From Jiangella alba (GTDB taxonomy: Bacteria > Actinomycetota > Actinomycetes > Jiangellales > Jiangellaceae): DNA of 64,000 bases. Within the stretch, counting starts at the first letter, position 1. Each line of letters begins with the position of its first letter. Positions 45,942 through 53,333 of the stretch are shown here, piece by piece. The position numbers were made by a program, and so were the translations under genes. The DNA is taken from positions 2,721,501 to 2,785,500 of the forward strand of contig NZ_FNUC01000003.1 in NCBI RefSeq assembly GCF_900106035.1, given 5' to 3'. The notes beneath the pieces were generated by a model, which had not been told where the DNA came from, searched no databases, and saw nothing but the letters and a program-made list of their open reading frames with translations.

Positions 45942-46351
45942 CAGTTCCCCCTCAACGCGTCGTCGGCCGCTTCCGACGGGATCAGGACGTGCAGCGCGAC
46001 CTGGCCGCCGGAATCGCGGACGGCTTCGGAGACGCGGCGTACCCAGGTGTTCTCGTAGGCGATGAGCACCGCCGAGTTCCCCGGCGGCAGTGCGTCGGCG
46101 ACGACGGCGATGTCCTCGTCGTTCACCAGTTCGCCCTCGGCGATCTCCACCCCGCCGAAGCCGAACGCATCGGCGCCCTCGGCGAACTCGACGACCCGGA
46201 GGTCGCCGTTCGCCTCGCGCGCCGCGAACACGATGTCCAACAACGTGACGTCCCCCATGTCGACGACGCCGCGCAGCGCCTCGACGGCGAGCGGGTCGAC
46301 CCGCTCGCCGGGAAAGGTCAGGATCAATACCTCGACCGGCCGGAACCTCAT
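45941..46351 (-). CDS. DUF6325 family protein, copy A
   Basis: A 136-residue protein: RPVEVLILTFPGERVDPLAV, GDVTLLDIVFAAREANGDLR, FGFGGVEIAEGELVNDEDIA and GNSAVLIAYENTWVRRVSEA. It is clearly the paralogue of the protein at 50136 and shares the ferredoxin-like look of DUF1269 ends (an acidic -AENLEPGTSA- style core). ATG 46351 is chosen as the family start. Role unknown. Operator copy 5 lies 90 bp upstream. Confidence 0.82.
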   Translation of the reverse strand: MRFRPVEVLILTFPGERVDPLAVEALRGVVDMGDVTLLDIVFAAREANGDLRVVEFAEGADAFGFGGVEIAEGELVNDEDIAVVADALPPGNSAVLIAYENTWVRRVSEAVRDSGGQVALHVLIPSEAADDALRGN

Positions 46352-46441
46352 CGCAGCCCTCGTCTGCGCGTGGCCATACTCCACCCCGTTCCCCCGCCCA
46401 CCCGTACACCCGTACACTGCCCAGCCGTGATCGTTTCCGCC

Positions 46442-46458
46442 TCACCCAGCCCGGGTGA
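46442..46458. promoter_or_regulatory. Candidate operator TCACCC-N5-GGGTGA, copy 5
   Basis: TCACCCAGCCCGGGTGA, extended to CCTCACCC and GGGTGAGG. It lies 4 bp beyond the stop of the MalT-like gene and 90 bp before DUF6325 copy A, which it would serve. Confidence 0.6.
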
Positions 46459-46462
46459 GGCC

Positions 46463-49135
46463 CTACAAAAGCCCCAACTCCCTCGCTCGGTCGACGGCCT
46501 GCCGGCGGCTGCCGACGTCGAACTTGCGGTAGATCGCCTTGAGATGCGTTTTGACGGTGTTGACGCTCAGCACGTGCGCCCCGGCGATCTCCTCCAGCGA
46601 CAGCAGCGACGGCAGGTCGCGCAGCAGCTCCAGCTCGCGCGCCGTCAGCGCCTCACCGGACACCATCGCCCGCTGGGTGTCGCCGTCGTCGTCGCCGAAC
46701 AGGCCGACGGCGGTGCGGACGAACTCCTCGTACCGGCCGAACCTCCCCTCCCCGTGGATGAGCAGCGACCGGACCCGCCCGGACGCCGCGACGAACTCCC
46801 GGAACATCCGCCGCGGTTCGGCGAGGTCCAGGGCGTGCAGCAGCGCGTCGTGCGCGCGGGCCGGCTCGTCCAGCTCGGCGGCGAAGTGCGCCGACAGCAG
46901 CCAGCCGGTGATCTCGTTGCTGACGAGGTGACACGGCACCGTCCCGCCCAGCACCGGCTGCAGCGCCGCCCGGGCCGCCGCCTTGCGCCCGTCCTGCGCG
47001 TGCGCCAGCGCCCGCAGCACCAGCAGGTCGCCGGTGTCGTCGAGCAGCCGCTCGGCCCGCGTCAGCACCTCGGCGACGGCGGCCCGGTCGCCCGCCGCCA
47101 GCGCCAGCTGCAGCTCGGTGAGGCAGAAGTAGCTGGCCCCCACGGGCGGCAGCGCGGCGTCGTCGTACGGCCAGGCACGGCGCAGCAGCCGGGCCGCTTC
47201 GTGCCGGTTCGGCGTCTCTGCCGCGGCCAGGCAGGCCCGCAGCAGCCGGGCGGACAGCTCGATCTCGGGCTCGACGTCGGCGTCGATGGCGGCGGCCAGG
47301 GACAGGTAGCGGCGGGTCTCGTCGTGGTCCAGCCGCTGGAACGCCACCCCGGCGGCCAGCAGGTAGACCGGCGTCATGCGCCCGGTGGCGGACCAGCCGC
47401 GCCGCCCGGCGAAGTCGATCGCCTCGATGGTCCGCCGGGTGATGCTCTCGGCGTCGCCCCTCGCGGCGGCGCCGACGGCGAGGTAGGAGAGGCACTCCAG
47501 CGCCAGCGCGTCGCGGCCGTCGCGGCGGGCCATGCGCAGCGCCTCGCGCAGGTCGTCCTCGGCCGCGTCGTACTCGCGGCACCAGATCCGGAGGACTCCC
47601 CGGTTGACCGCGGCGAGCAGCAGCAGGTCCGGTTCGCCGGGCACCTGTTCTTCGCTCTGCCCGAGCAGCTCGCCCAGCTCCGGGCCGCGCTCGCCGCGCA
47701 GCCGCGCCTCGTACATGAGCGCGGTGGTGTGCAGCAGCCGCAGCCGCGCCGACCGGTGCCGGGACGGGTCGCGCCCGACGAGGTCGATGTGCCGGCGAGC
47801 CACCGGGAGCGCGCCGTCATGCAGCGCCGCCAGCGCCGCGATCAGCGCCGTCGCCGGTTCGATGACGAGGTCGTCCGGCAGCTGCCGCACCGTCGCCGAC
47901 ACCCGGGCGGCGTCGCCGGACAGCAGCAGCCGCAGCCCGTACCGGTCGACGAGTTCGGCGGCGCGCGGCCAGTCGCCACCCTCGGCGGCGTGGTCCATCG
48001 CGGGCCCGGGCAGCCCGTGGTCGAGGAACCACCGCGACGCCTCGACGTGGTGCTGGCGTTGCGCCACGACGTCGCGGCGGTTGCCCTCGGCCAGCAGGAA
48101 GCTGCGCAGCAGTCCGTGCACCCGGTACGACGTCGGCGCCCGGCCCACGCGCGCCACCAGCGCGTTGTCGCGGGCCAGCCGGGCCAGCACGGCGCCGGCG
48201 TCGGCCCGGCCGGACAGCCGGCTGGCGAGGTCGGCGGTGAGCGTCTCGGCGACCGCCGTGGCCAGCAGCAGGTCGACGGTCTCGTCGGAGAGCGCGTCGA
48301 GCACCTCCGCGACGAGGTAGTCGGCCAGCGGCCGCTCGTCGCCGGCGAACCCGGCGATGTACTTGGTGACGTCGTCCTGCGACGCCAGCGACAGCGCGGC
48401 CAGGCTGAGCCCGGCCGCCCAGCCCTCGGTGCGCTCCAGCAGCAGCGCGAGGTCGGGCTCGTCCAGCTCGAGGTGCCGGCGGCGCAGCAGCAGTCCGGCC
48501 TCGTCGCGGTCGAACGCGAGGTCGGCGGCGCGCACCTCCGTCGCCTGGCCGTCCAGGACCATGCGGGCCACCGGCAGCGGCGGGTCGAACCGGCTGCCCA
48601 GCATCAGCCGCAGACCGGCCGGGCGGTAGCGGATCAGCCCGGCGAGGCAGGCCAGCCCGCGCGGCGACGCGATGACGTGGACGTCGTCCAGCAGCACCCA
48701 CAGCGGCTGCTGCAGCGCGTCGACGGCCTCGGCGAACGCGGTCAGGAAGCCGCGGTTGCCGGCGTCGCCGGGCGGGGTCAGCGCGGCCAGCCGCACCTCG
48801 GCGGCGGCGTCGACGCCGCGCACGGCCCGCCCGCAGGCGCGCAGCAGCCCGGACCACAGCACGTAGGGATCGTCGTCGTGCTCGTCGAGGGCCAGCCAGG
48901 CGACCGGGACGCCGGCCGAGCGCTGCCGCTGCCACCACTGCGCCAGCAGCATGGTCTTGCCCGCGCCGGCCGGTGCGGAGACCAGCGCGAGCACACGTCC
49001 TTCCGCCTCCGCAACCCCCAGGCCACGAAGCAGTCGCGTTCGGGACACCACGCTGGCCGGCATCCGAGGAGCCCTCAGCTTCTGTTCCAGGATCCTCGCA
49101 CGCCCCGCGTGAGGGGCAGCTACGACCACGATCAT
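46463..49135 (-). CDS. MalT-like LuxR-family ATP-dependent regulator (LAL type)
   Basis: A large regulator of about 890 residues. Walker A SAPAGAGKT (about 53-61), Walker B LWVLLDDVHV, STAND-type ATPase, a TPR-like helical middle, and a C-terminal LuxR HTH (LTARELELLRDLPSLLSLEE, LSVNTVKTHLKAIYRKF). Such proteins need ATP and an inducer to oligomerise on palindromic or repeated sites. ATG 49135 leaves a normal lead-in to EQKLRAPRMPASVVSRTRL; GTG 49183 would add 16 residues. Its position within a block of eight shared palindromes makes it the best candidate regulator for them. Confidence 0.88.
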   Translation of the reverse strand: MIVVVAAPHAGRARILEQKLRAPRMPASVVSRTRLLRGLGVAEAEGRVLALVSAPAGAGKTMLLAQWWQRQRSAGVPVAWLALDEHDDDPYVLWSGLLRACGRAVRGVDAAAEVRLAALTPPGDAGNRGFLTAFAEAVDALQQPLWVLLDDVHVIASPRGLACLAGLIRYRPAGLRLMLGSRFDPPLPVARMVLDGQATEVRAADLAFDRDEAGLLLRRRHLELDEPDLALLLERTEGWAAGLSLAALSLASQDDVTKYIAGFAGDERPLADYLVAEVLDALSDETVDLLLATAVAETLTADLASRLSGRADAGAVLARLARDNALVARVGRAPTSYRVHGLLRSFLLAEGNRRDVVAQRQHHVEASRWFLDHGLPGPAMDHAAEGGDWPRAAELVDRYGLRLLLSGDAARVSATVRQLPDDLVIEPATALIAALAALHDGALPVARRHIDLVGRDPSRHRSARLRLLHTTALMYEARLRGERGPELGELLGQSEEQVPGEPDLLLLAAVNRGVLRIWCREYDAAEDDLREALRMARRDGRDALALECLSYLAVGAAARGDAESITRRTIEAIDFAGRRGWSATGRMTPVYLLAAGVAFQRLDHDETRRYLSLAAAIDADVEPEIELSARLLRACLAAAETPNRHEAARLLRRAWPYDDAALPPVGASYFCLTELQLALAAGDRAAVAEVLTRAERLLDDTGDLLVLRALAHAQDGRKAAARAALQPVLGGTVPCHLVSNEITGWLLSAHFAAELDEPARAHDALLHALDLAEPRRMFREFVAASGRVRSLLIHGEGRFGRYEEFVRTAVGLFGDDDGDTQRAMVSGEALTARELELLRDLPSLLSLEEIAGAHVLSVNTVKTHLKAIYRKFDVGSRRQAVDRARELGLL

Positions 49136-49215
49136 CACAGTAGCGGCGAATTGTCGATCTCGACCCCTGCTTGGCCTCTTCACCTCTGATCAACTTGCGC
49201 GTCACGCCGCACCCC

Positions 49216-49232
49216 TCACCCCCTGCGGGTGA
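49216..49232. promoter_or_regulatory. Candidate operator TCACCC-N5-GGGTGA, copy 6
   Basis: TCACCCCCTGCGGGTGA between the divergent MalT-like gene (start 49135, 80 bp away) and the small gene at 49300 (67 bp away). If the MalT-like protein binds here it would regulate itself. Confidence 0.65.
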
Positions 49233-49299
49233 GCCGAACCGGCGCTCGTCCGGGCGATGGTGGGGTGTGTCCCGCTCCATAGCCTGGGGGCGCATCCAC

Positions 49300-49500
49300 A
49301 TGCGCTACGAGTTCCTCGTCACCGGCCGCGTCTCCGATACCGTCCGGGCGGCGTTCCCCGAGTTCGACGTGGCCGACGGCCCGGCCGGCGGCACGTCGAT
49401 CTATGGGCCCGTGCGCGACCGGGCCGCTCTGCGGGGCGTTCTCGCCCGGCTGGACGCCCTGGGGTTGACGGTCGTGGAGATGCGCAAGCTGCCCGACTGA
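49300..49500 (+). CDS. Small conserved-looking protein of unknown function
   Basis: A 66-residue soluble protein: MRYEFLVTGRVSDTVRAAFP, then GTSIYGPVRDRAALRGVLAR and LGLTVVEMRKLPD. The beta-alpha-beta look and the strand-helix order suggest a half ferredoxin-like fold. I cannot name a family. First gene of a rightward run (49300-52002) of small, mostly membrane or stress-type proteins. Confidence 0.75.
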   Translation: MRYEFLVTGRVSDTVRAAFPEFDVADGPAGGTSIYGPVRDRAALRGVLARLDALGLTVVEMRKLPD

Positions 49501-49519
49501 GCCCGAGGAGGCATGCCGT

Positions 49520-50023
49520 ATGACCAGCGACCCCACCAGCCGGTCCGGACCACCTGTCGTCGACGCCGGTCGCCTGTGGGCGGGCGGCGTCGCCACCGCC
49601 GTCATCGGCGCGCTCATCGCGGTCGTCGGGATCGTCCTGATCCGCGGTGTGTTCGACATCCCGATCCTGGCGCCGGAGGGCGAGGGCACCTGGGGCGATG
49701 CGAGCACCGGCTGGTACGCCGGCGGCGCCGCGCTGGCCGCGCTGGTGTCGACCGCGCTGGTGCACGTGCTGCTGCTGACGACGCCGCAGCCGCTGCGGTT
49801 CTTCGCCTGGGTGGTCGGGCTCGCGACGGTGATCGGCGTGGTCGCGCCGTTCACGTCCGGCGCCGACCTCGACGCCGAGGTCGCGACCGCCGGGCTGAAC
49901 CTGGTGCTCGGCATCGCGATCGGCACGCTGGTCTCGTCGGTGGCCCGCAGCGCGAGCCGCCCCGCGCCCCGCCGCCGTCCGGGCCCGCCGCCTGCCGACG
50001 GGACCTGGCCCGCCGCACCGTGA
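49520..50023 (+). CDS. DUF6069-like four-segment membrane protein
   Basis: A 167-residue membrane protein with four segments (ATAVIGALIAVVGIVLIRGV, YAGGAALAALVSTALVHVLL, FAWVVGLATVIGVVAPFTS, LNLVLGIAIGTLVSSVA) and a basic Pro-rich tail (RPAPRRRPGPPPADG). The loop between segments carries FDIPILAPEGEGTWGDA, typical for DUF6069. GAGGAGG precedes the ATG. Function unknown. Confidence 0.82.
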   Translation: MTSDPTSRSGPPVVDAGRLWAGGVATAVIGALIAVVGIVLIRGVFDIPILAPEGEGTWGDASTGWYAGGAALAALVSTALVHVLLLTTPQPLRFFAWVVGLATVIGVVAPFTSGADLDAEVATAGLNLVLGIAIGTLVSSVARSASRPAPRRRPGPPPADGTWPAAP

Positions 50024-50083
50024 CGTCCGGGTCGATCCGACGCTCGTGGCTGTCGCGCCTCGGCCGGTCGTCGCCGCGTTCCC

Positions 50084-50100
50084 TCACCCGCCACGGGTGA
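50084..50100. promoter_or_regulatory. Candidate operator TCACCC-N5-GGGTGA, copy 7
   Basis: TCACCCGCCACGGGTGA (CTCACCCG and CGGGTGAG arms), 35 bp before DUF6325 copy B. Confidence 0.65.
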
Positions 50101-50135
50101 GGCGGGCGGGGCCGCGGCGGCGAAGGCTGGGCCGC

Positions 50136-50567
50136 ATGGACACCGTGGACGTGGGGCCGGTCGACATCCTGATGCTGCGATTCCCGGGCAACCAGTTCAA
50201 GGGCGAGATCGTGCCGGCGATGCGCGACCTCGTCGTCGAGGGACTGGTGCGGATCGTCGACCTGATGTTCGTGTATCGCGACGCCGACGGCATCGTCGGC
50301 TCGATCGAGCTGGCCGGGCTCGGTCCCGACCTCCAACCCGCCTTCGCCGACCTGGACGGCCAGCTCGGCGGCGGACTGCTGGACTCCGAGGACGTCGACG
50401 AGGTCGCGGAAGGGCTGGCGCCGAACAGTTCCGTCGCCGTCCTCGTCGTCGAGAACACCTGGGCGATCCCGTTCGTGAACGCGGTCCGCGCGGCCGGTGG
50501 CGAGGTCACCGACCAGGCCCGCGTCCCTGCCGAGACCGCCGACCGCGCGCTGCGCGGCCTCGGCTGA
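50136..50567 (+). CDS. DUF6325 family protein, copy B
   Basis: A 143-residue protein: GPVDILMLRFPGNQFKGEIV, LVRIVDLMFVYRDADG, LLDSEDVDEVAEGLAPNSS and VLVVENTWAIPFVNAVRAAG. It parallels copy A at 45941 line by line (VEVLIL/VDILML, YENTWVRRVSEA/VENTWAIPFVNA). It lacks membrane segments. It heads an apparent operon with the SHOCT protein 13 bp downstream. Confidence 0.82.
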   Translation: MDTVDVGPVDILMLRFPGNQFKGEIVPAMRDLVVEGLVRIVDLMFVYRDADGIVGSIELAGLGPDLQPAFADLDGQLGGGLLDSEDVDEVAEGLAPNSSVAVLVVENTWAIPFVNAVRAAGGEVTDQARVPAETADRALRGLG

Positions 50568-50580
50568 GGGGGCGGACGCG

Positions 50581-50904
50581 ATGGGACTGCTGCGCGGGAT
50601 GGCCCGGACCGCGGTCGTGGCGGGCACGGCGACCGCGGTGTCGAACCGGGTGTCGCGCCGCCAGGCCGACCGCTGGCAGCAACAGGACTACGAGCGGCAG
50701 GCACAGTACGAGCAGCAGGCGCAGGCGGCCTACGCCGCCCAGCCGCCGCCCGCACCGGCGGCGCCCGCCGCGCCCGCCGCGCCCGCCGCGCCGGCCGAGG
50801 ACTCGCTCGCCGACCAGTTGTCGCGGCTCGCCGATCTCAAGGCGCAGGGCGTGCTCAGCGACGAGGAGTTCGCCGCCGCCAAGGCACGGTTGCTGGGCGG
50901 CTGA
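50581..50904 (+). CDS. SHOCT-domain small protein
   Basis: A 107-residue protein. N-terminal LLRGMARTAVVAGTATAVSN, a Gln/Tyr-rich stretch (about 33-56), a PAAPAAPAAPAAP linker and a C-terminal SHOCT motif (LADQLSRLADLKAQGVLSDE, EFAAAKARLLG). SHOCT domains are thought to drive oligomerisation. It is the second gene of the DUF6325 pair; the counterpart at 45633 keeps the N-terminus only. Confidence 0.85.
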   Translation: MGLLRGMARTAVVAGTATAVSNRVSRRQADRWQQQDYERQAQYEQQAQAAYAAQPPPAPAAPAAPAAPAAPAEDSLADQLSRLADLKAQGVLSDEEFAAAKARLLGG

Positions 50905-50926
50905 CCGGCGGCTGGAGGGGTGCCCG

Positions 50927-51496
50927 ATGCGACCACGCGTGTTCGCCCTCGCCGCCGCGCTCGTGCTGCTGGCCGGCTGCAGCAGCGAGGAATCGGCGGA
51001 GACGCAGTGGGCCGACGGCGTCTGCTCGGCGTGGAACGAGTTGTCCAGCGACCTCCGCGGCGTCACCGACGGCCTGAACGTCGACTCGCTGTCGCCGGAG
51101 GCGCTGGACCAGCTCAGCAGCGAGATCACCGACCGCGTCGACGCCGTGCAGGCCAGCGCCGAGAACCTCGCCGAGGCCATCGCCGACACCCCGGAGGGCG
51201 CCGACCAGGCCATCGAGAACGCCCAGCAGGAGCTCGGCGACGAGGCCGACGACGTCCGCGCCGGGCTGGACGCCACCGGCCAGGCGGTCCAGAGCCTGTC
51301 CGGTGCGACCACCGGCCAGGACATCACCAGCGCCCTGTCAGACGCGCAGGCCGCGCTCACCCAGACCGGCCAGGCGCTCGGCACGCTCGGCGACACCGTC
51401 GCCGGCTACCTGTCGGCGGCCGACGACACCCTCCGGCAGGCCTTCGACGACGCGCAGTCCTGCCAGCAGACCCGTACGGGAGGAACCTCATCATGA
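50927..51496 (+). CDS. Secreted lipoprotein, coiled-coil rich
   Basis: A 189-residue lipoprotein. Signal peptide with lipobox LLAGC (Cys20), then an acidic, Ala/Gln/Asp-rich helical body (DGVCSAWNELSSDLRGVTDG, QASAENLAEAIADTPEGADQ) that looks like a coiled coil, and a late Cys in AQSCQQT. It has no close named family that I recognise. It overlaps the DUF1269 start by 4 bp (ATGA), so the two are coupled. Confidence 0.8.
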   Translation: MRPRVFALAAALVLLAGCSSEESAETQWADGVCSAWNELSSDLRGVTDGLNVDSLSPEALDQLSSEITDRVDAVQASAENLAEAIADTPEGADQAIENAQQELGDEADDVRAGLDATGQAVQSLSGATTGQDITSALSDAQAALTQTGQALGTLGDTVAGYLSAADDTLRQAFDDAQSCQQTRTGGTSS

Positions 51497-52002
51497 GTGA
51501 CAGCAACGTCGAGGTCTTCGTGGCCGCCTTCGGCACCGAGGACGAGGCCGGCCAGGCCCTGAAGGACTTCCGCGCGATGGCCCGCGAGGGCTCCATCGAC
51601 CTCATCGACGCCGCCGTCGTGGTCCGCCGCGCCGACGGCAAGGTGACGTTCCAGGAGACCACCGACCCCGGCGGCAAGACGTGGGCCAAGCGCGGCGCCG
51701 TCGCGGGCGGCATCGTCGGCCTCATCTTCCCGCCCGGGCTGCTGGTGTCGGCGGCGGTCGGCGCGGCCGGCGGCGGCATCTGGGGCAAGGTGCGCGACAA
51801 GGGCTTCCAGGACGACGACCTGCGCTCCATCGGCGACAGCCTCGAGCCCGGCACGTCCGCCATCATCGCCGTCGCCGAGGACCGGATGATCGAGCGGCTG
51901 CAGGCCGGGCTGGAGGGCTACCGCAACATCGCGCGGCACGCCGTCAGCGCCGAGGCCGCGGCCGCCGTCATCGCCGCACCGGAGGAGGACTCACCCTCCT
52001 GA
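51493..52002 (+). CDS. DUF1269 membrane-associated protein, second copy
   Basis: A 169-residue protein: VEVFVAAFGTEDEAGQALKD, a glycine-rich membrane hairpin (KRGAVAGGIVGLIFPPGLLV, AAVGAAGGGIWGK) and the family end EPGTSAIIAVAEDRMIERLQ. It is the same family as the protein at 36488. Its last 12 bp overlap the end of the CYTH-domain gene tail to tail. Confidence 0.85.
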   Translation: MSDSNVEVFVAAFGTEDEAGQALKDFRAMAREGSIDLIDAAVVVRRADGKVTFQETTDPGGKTWAKRGAVAGGIVGLIFPPGLLVSAAVGAAGGGIWGKVRDKGFQDDDLRSIGDSLEPGTSAIIAVAEDRMIERLQAGLEGYRNIARHAVSAEAAAAVIAAPEEDSPS

Positions 52003-52767
52003 CGAGAGCTGCTCGGAGAAGTACGTCAGCGCCGTCCGGGTCTTCGTCTGCTGCACGCCGCCGAGGTCGATGCCGCGCTCGCCGAGGAAGGCCCGCGACT
52101 CCGCGGCGACGTTGAGCGCCTCGCCGGGCAGGCACTTGGTCGACAGCTCCAGGATGCGGCCGCCGTCCGGGTAGAACCACAGCTCGGCGACCAGGCGGCG
52201 GCCGTACTCCCCGGGCGAGAACTTGAGCTTCATGATCGGGATCGGCCCGAGCGCGCTCAGCTCGTCCAGCTCCAGCCCTTCGGGCGCGTGCGCGGCGAAC
52301 AGGTCGCGCTGCTGCTTCGTGAACAGCTTGCGGATCGGCCGCCGCCCGGCCAGCACGTCCATGACGTGCGCGTTGTCGACCGGGGCCTTGAGCCGTCCGG
52401 ACGCCACGAACGAGCCGCCCGGCATCGCGTCGACCTCAACCCCGAAGTCCGGCGACTGCCGCAGCGACGGCGACAGCCGTTTCGGCTCCACCGGGCGCAG
52501 CTTCACGACCGCGTCGCCGGGCCGGCGCTGCACCCGTCGCGCGCGGACCACCACGCCGGCGCGGTCCAGCGCGAGGTCCGGCGTGTCGAAGAACACGACC
52601 TGCCGGATCTGCGCCTCCAGCGGGTCCATCCCCAGCGCCGCGACCGCGGATCGCTGGTCCCCGTCCGGCACACTCAGTTTCAGCTCGACGGAATCGGCCT
52701 CCTTGAACAGCGTGAGCAGCTCCCCCAGCCGCTTGCTGGACATGATCGGCAGCGCCACCTCGGTCAT
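51991..52767 (-). CDS. CYTH/VTC-like phosphate-binding domain protein
   Basis: A 258-residue protein that looks like a CYTH tunnel protein: SVELKLSVPDGD (the EXEXK-like start, here ELK), FFDTPDLALDRAGVVVRARR, DAVVKLRPVEPKRLSP, and late IMKLKFSPGEYGRRLVAELW. CYTH enzymes act on triphosphates, and VTC relatives on polyphosphate. I choose ATG 52767 with GGGGGTGG upstream; a GTG at 52794 would add nine residues. Operator copy 8 lies 48 bp upstream. Confidence 0.75.
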   Translation of the reverse strand: MTEVALPIMSSKRLGELLTLFKEADSVELKLSVPDGDQRSAVAALGMDPLEAQIRQVVFFDTPDLALDRAGVVVRARRVQRRPGDAVVKLRPVEPKRLSPSLRQSPDFGVEVDAMPGGSFVASGRLKAPVDNAHVMDVLAGRRPIRKLFTKQQRDLFAAHAPEGLELDELSALGPIPIMKLKFSPGEYGRRLVAELWFYPDGGRILELSTKCLPGEALNVAAESRAFLGERGIDLGGVQQTKTRTALTYFSEQLSSGG

Positions 52768-52815
52768 CCGGACCACCCCCTGGTGGATCGTCACCCCGCC
52801 CGGCCGGGTCCGGCC

Positions 52816-52832
52816 CCACCCGTTCCGGGTGA
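52816..52832. promoter_or_regulatory. Candidate operator, degenerate copy 8
   Basis: CCACCCGTTCCGGGTGA differs from the palindrome consensus by the first base. It lies between the CYTH gene (start 52767) and the SnoaL-like gene, just left of the SoxR-type box. Confidence 0.5.
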
Positions 52833-52839
52833 TGTCGTC

Positions 52840-52863
52840 TTGACCTCAAGTGCGGTTGAGGTA
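52840..52863 (+). promoter_or_regulatory. SoxR-type promoter box
   Basis: TTGACCTCAAGTGCGGTTGA followed by GGT: a -35-like TTGACC overlapping the dyad ACCTCAA-N6-TTGAGGT (52844-52863). This matches the known SoxR operator (CCTCAAGTTAACTTGAGG in E. coli) and the promoter layout of MerR-family activators. It reads into the SnoaL-like/NmrA-like genes. No soxR gene is in the window. Confidence 0.8.
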
Positions 52864-52876
52864 GCAGGCTGGCGGC

Positions 52877-53323
52877 ATGACCACACAGATCGAGGCCGTG
52901 GCCGCCGAGGCCGAGCTGGACGCCATCCGCCGCGTCATCGACGTCGTCGAGCACGCGCAGAACAACGAGCTGCCCGACGAGTTCCTGGCGCTGTTCCGCG
53001 ACGACGCCATCTGGACCACCGGCGGCGGGAAGCGGCTCTACGGGCTGGACGAGATCGCCGCGTTCACCCGGCAGGTGCTGCCCGGTGGCATGACGGACAT
53101 GTCGGTGCGGTTCGAGCTGGAGCACGTGCTGTTCATCCGTCCCGACGTCGCCGCCGTGAAGCTGCGCCAGGTCTACACGACACCCGACGGGCTGGACGTC
53201 GGGTCGCCGCTGTGGGTCATGGCCAAGGAGGACGGCCGCTGGCTGCTCACCGCGTGCCAGAACATCGGCGTCCCCGACGACGAGGACGTCGCGCCCGGGC
53301 GGCCGGTGTTCGGAGCCGCGTAG
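52877..53323 (+). CDS. SnoaL-like (SgcJ/EcaC type) small protein
   Basis: A 148-residue NTF2-fold protein: AIRRVIDVVEHAQNNELPDE, FLALFRDDAIWTTGGGKRLY, GLDEIAAFTRQVLPGG, and the beta end EDGRWLLTACQN. The family includes small isomerases and uncharacterised SgcJ/EcaC proteins. It is the first gene after a SoxR-type promoter and is followed 10 bp later by an NmrA-like gene, so it is probably induced by redox-cycling compounds. Confidence 0.85.
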   Translation: MTTQIEAVAAEAELDAIRRVIDVVEHAQNNELPDEFLALFRDDAIWTTGGGKRLYGLDEIAAFTRQVLPGGMTDMSVRFELEHVLFIRPDVAAVKLRQVYTTPDGLDVGSPLWVMAKEDGRWLLTACQNIGVPDDEDVAPGRPVFGAA

Positions 53324-53333
53324 GCTCGCCCGC

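Noticed and set aside
49991-50004. GGGACCTGGCCCGC as a third DosR-like box
   Set aside because: The right half does not match GTCCC and it lies inside the coding end of the DUF6069-like gene.
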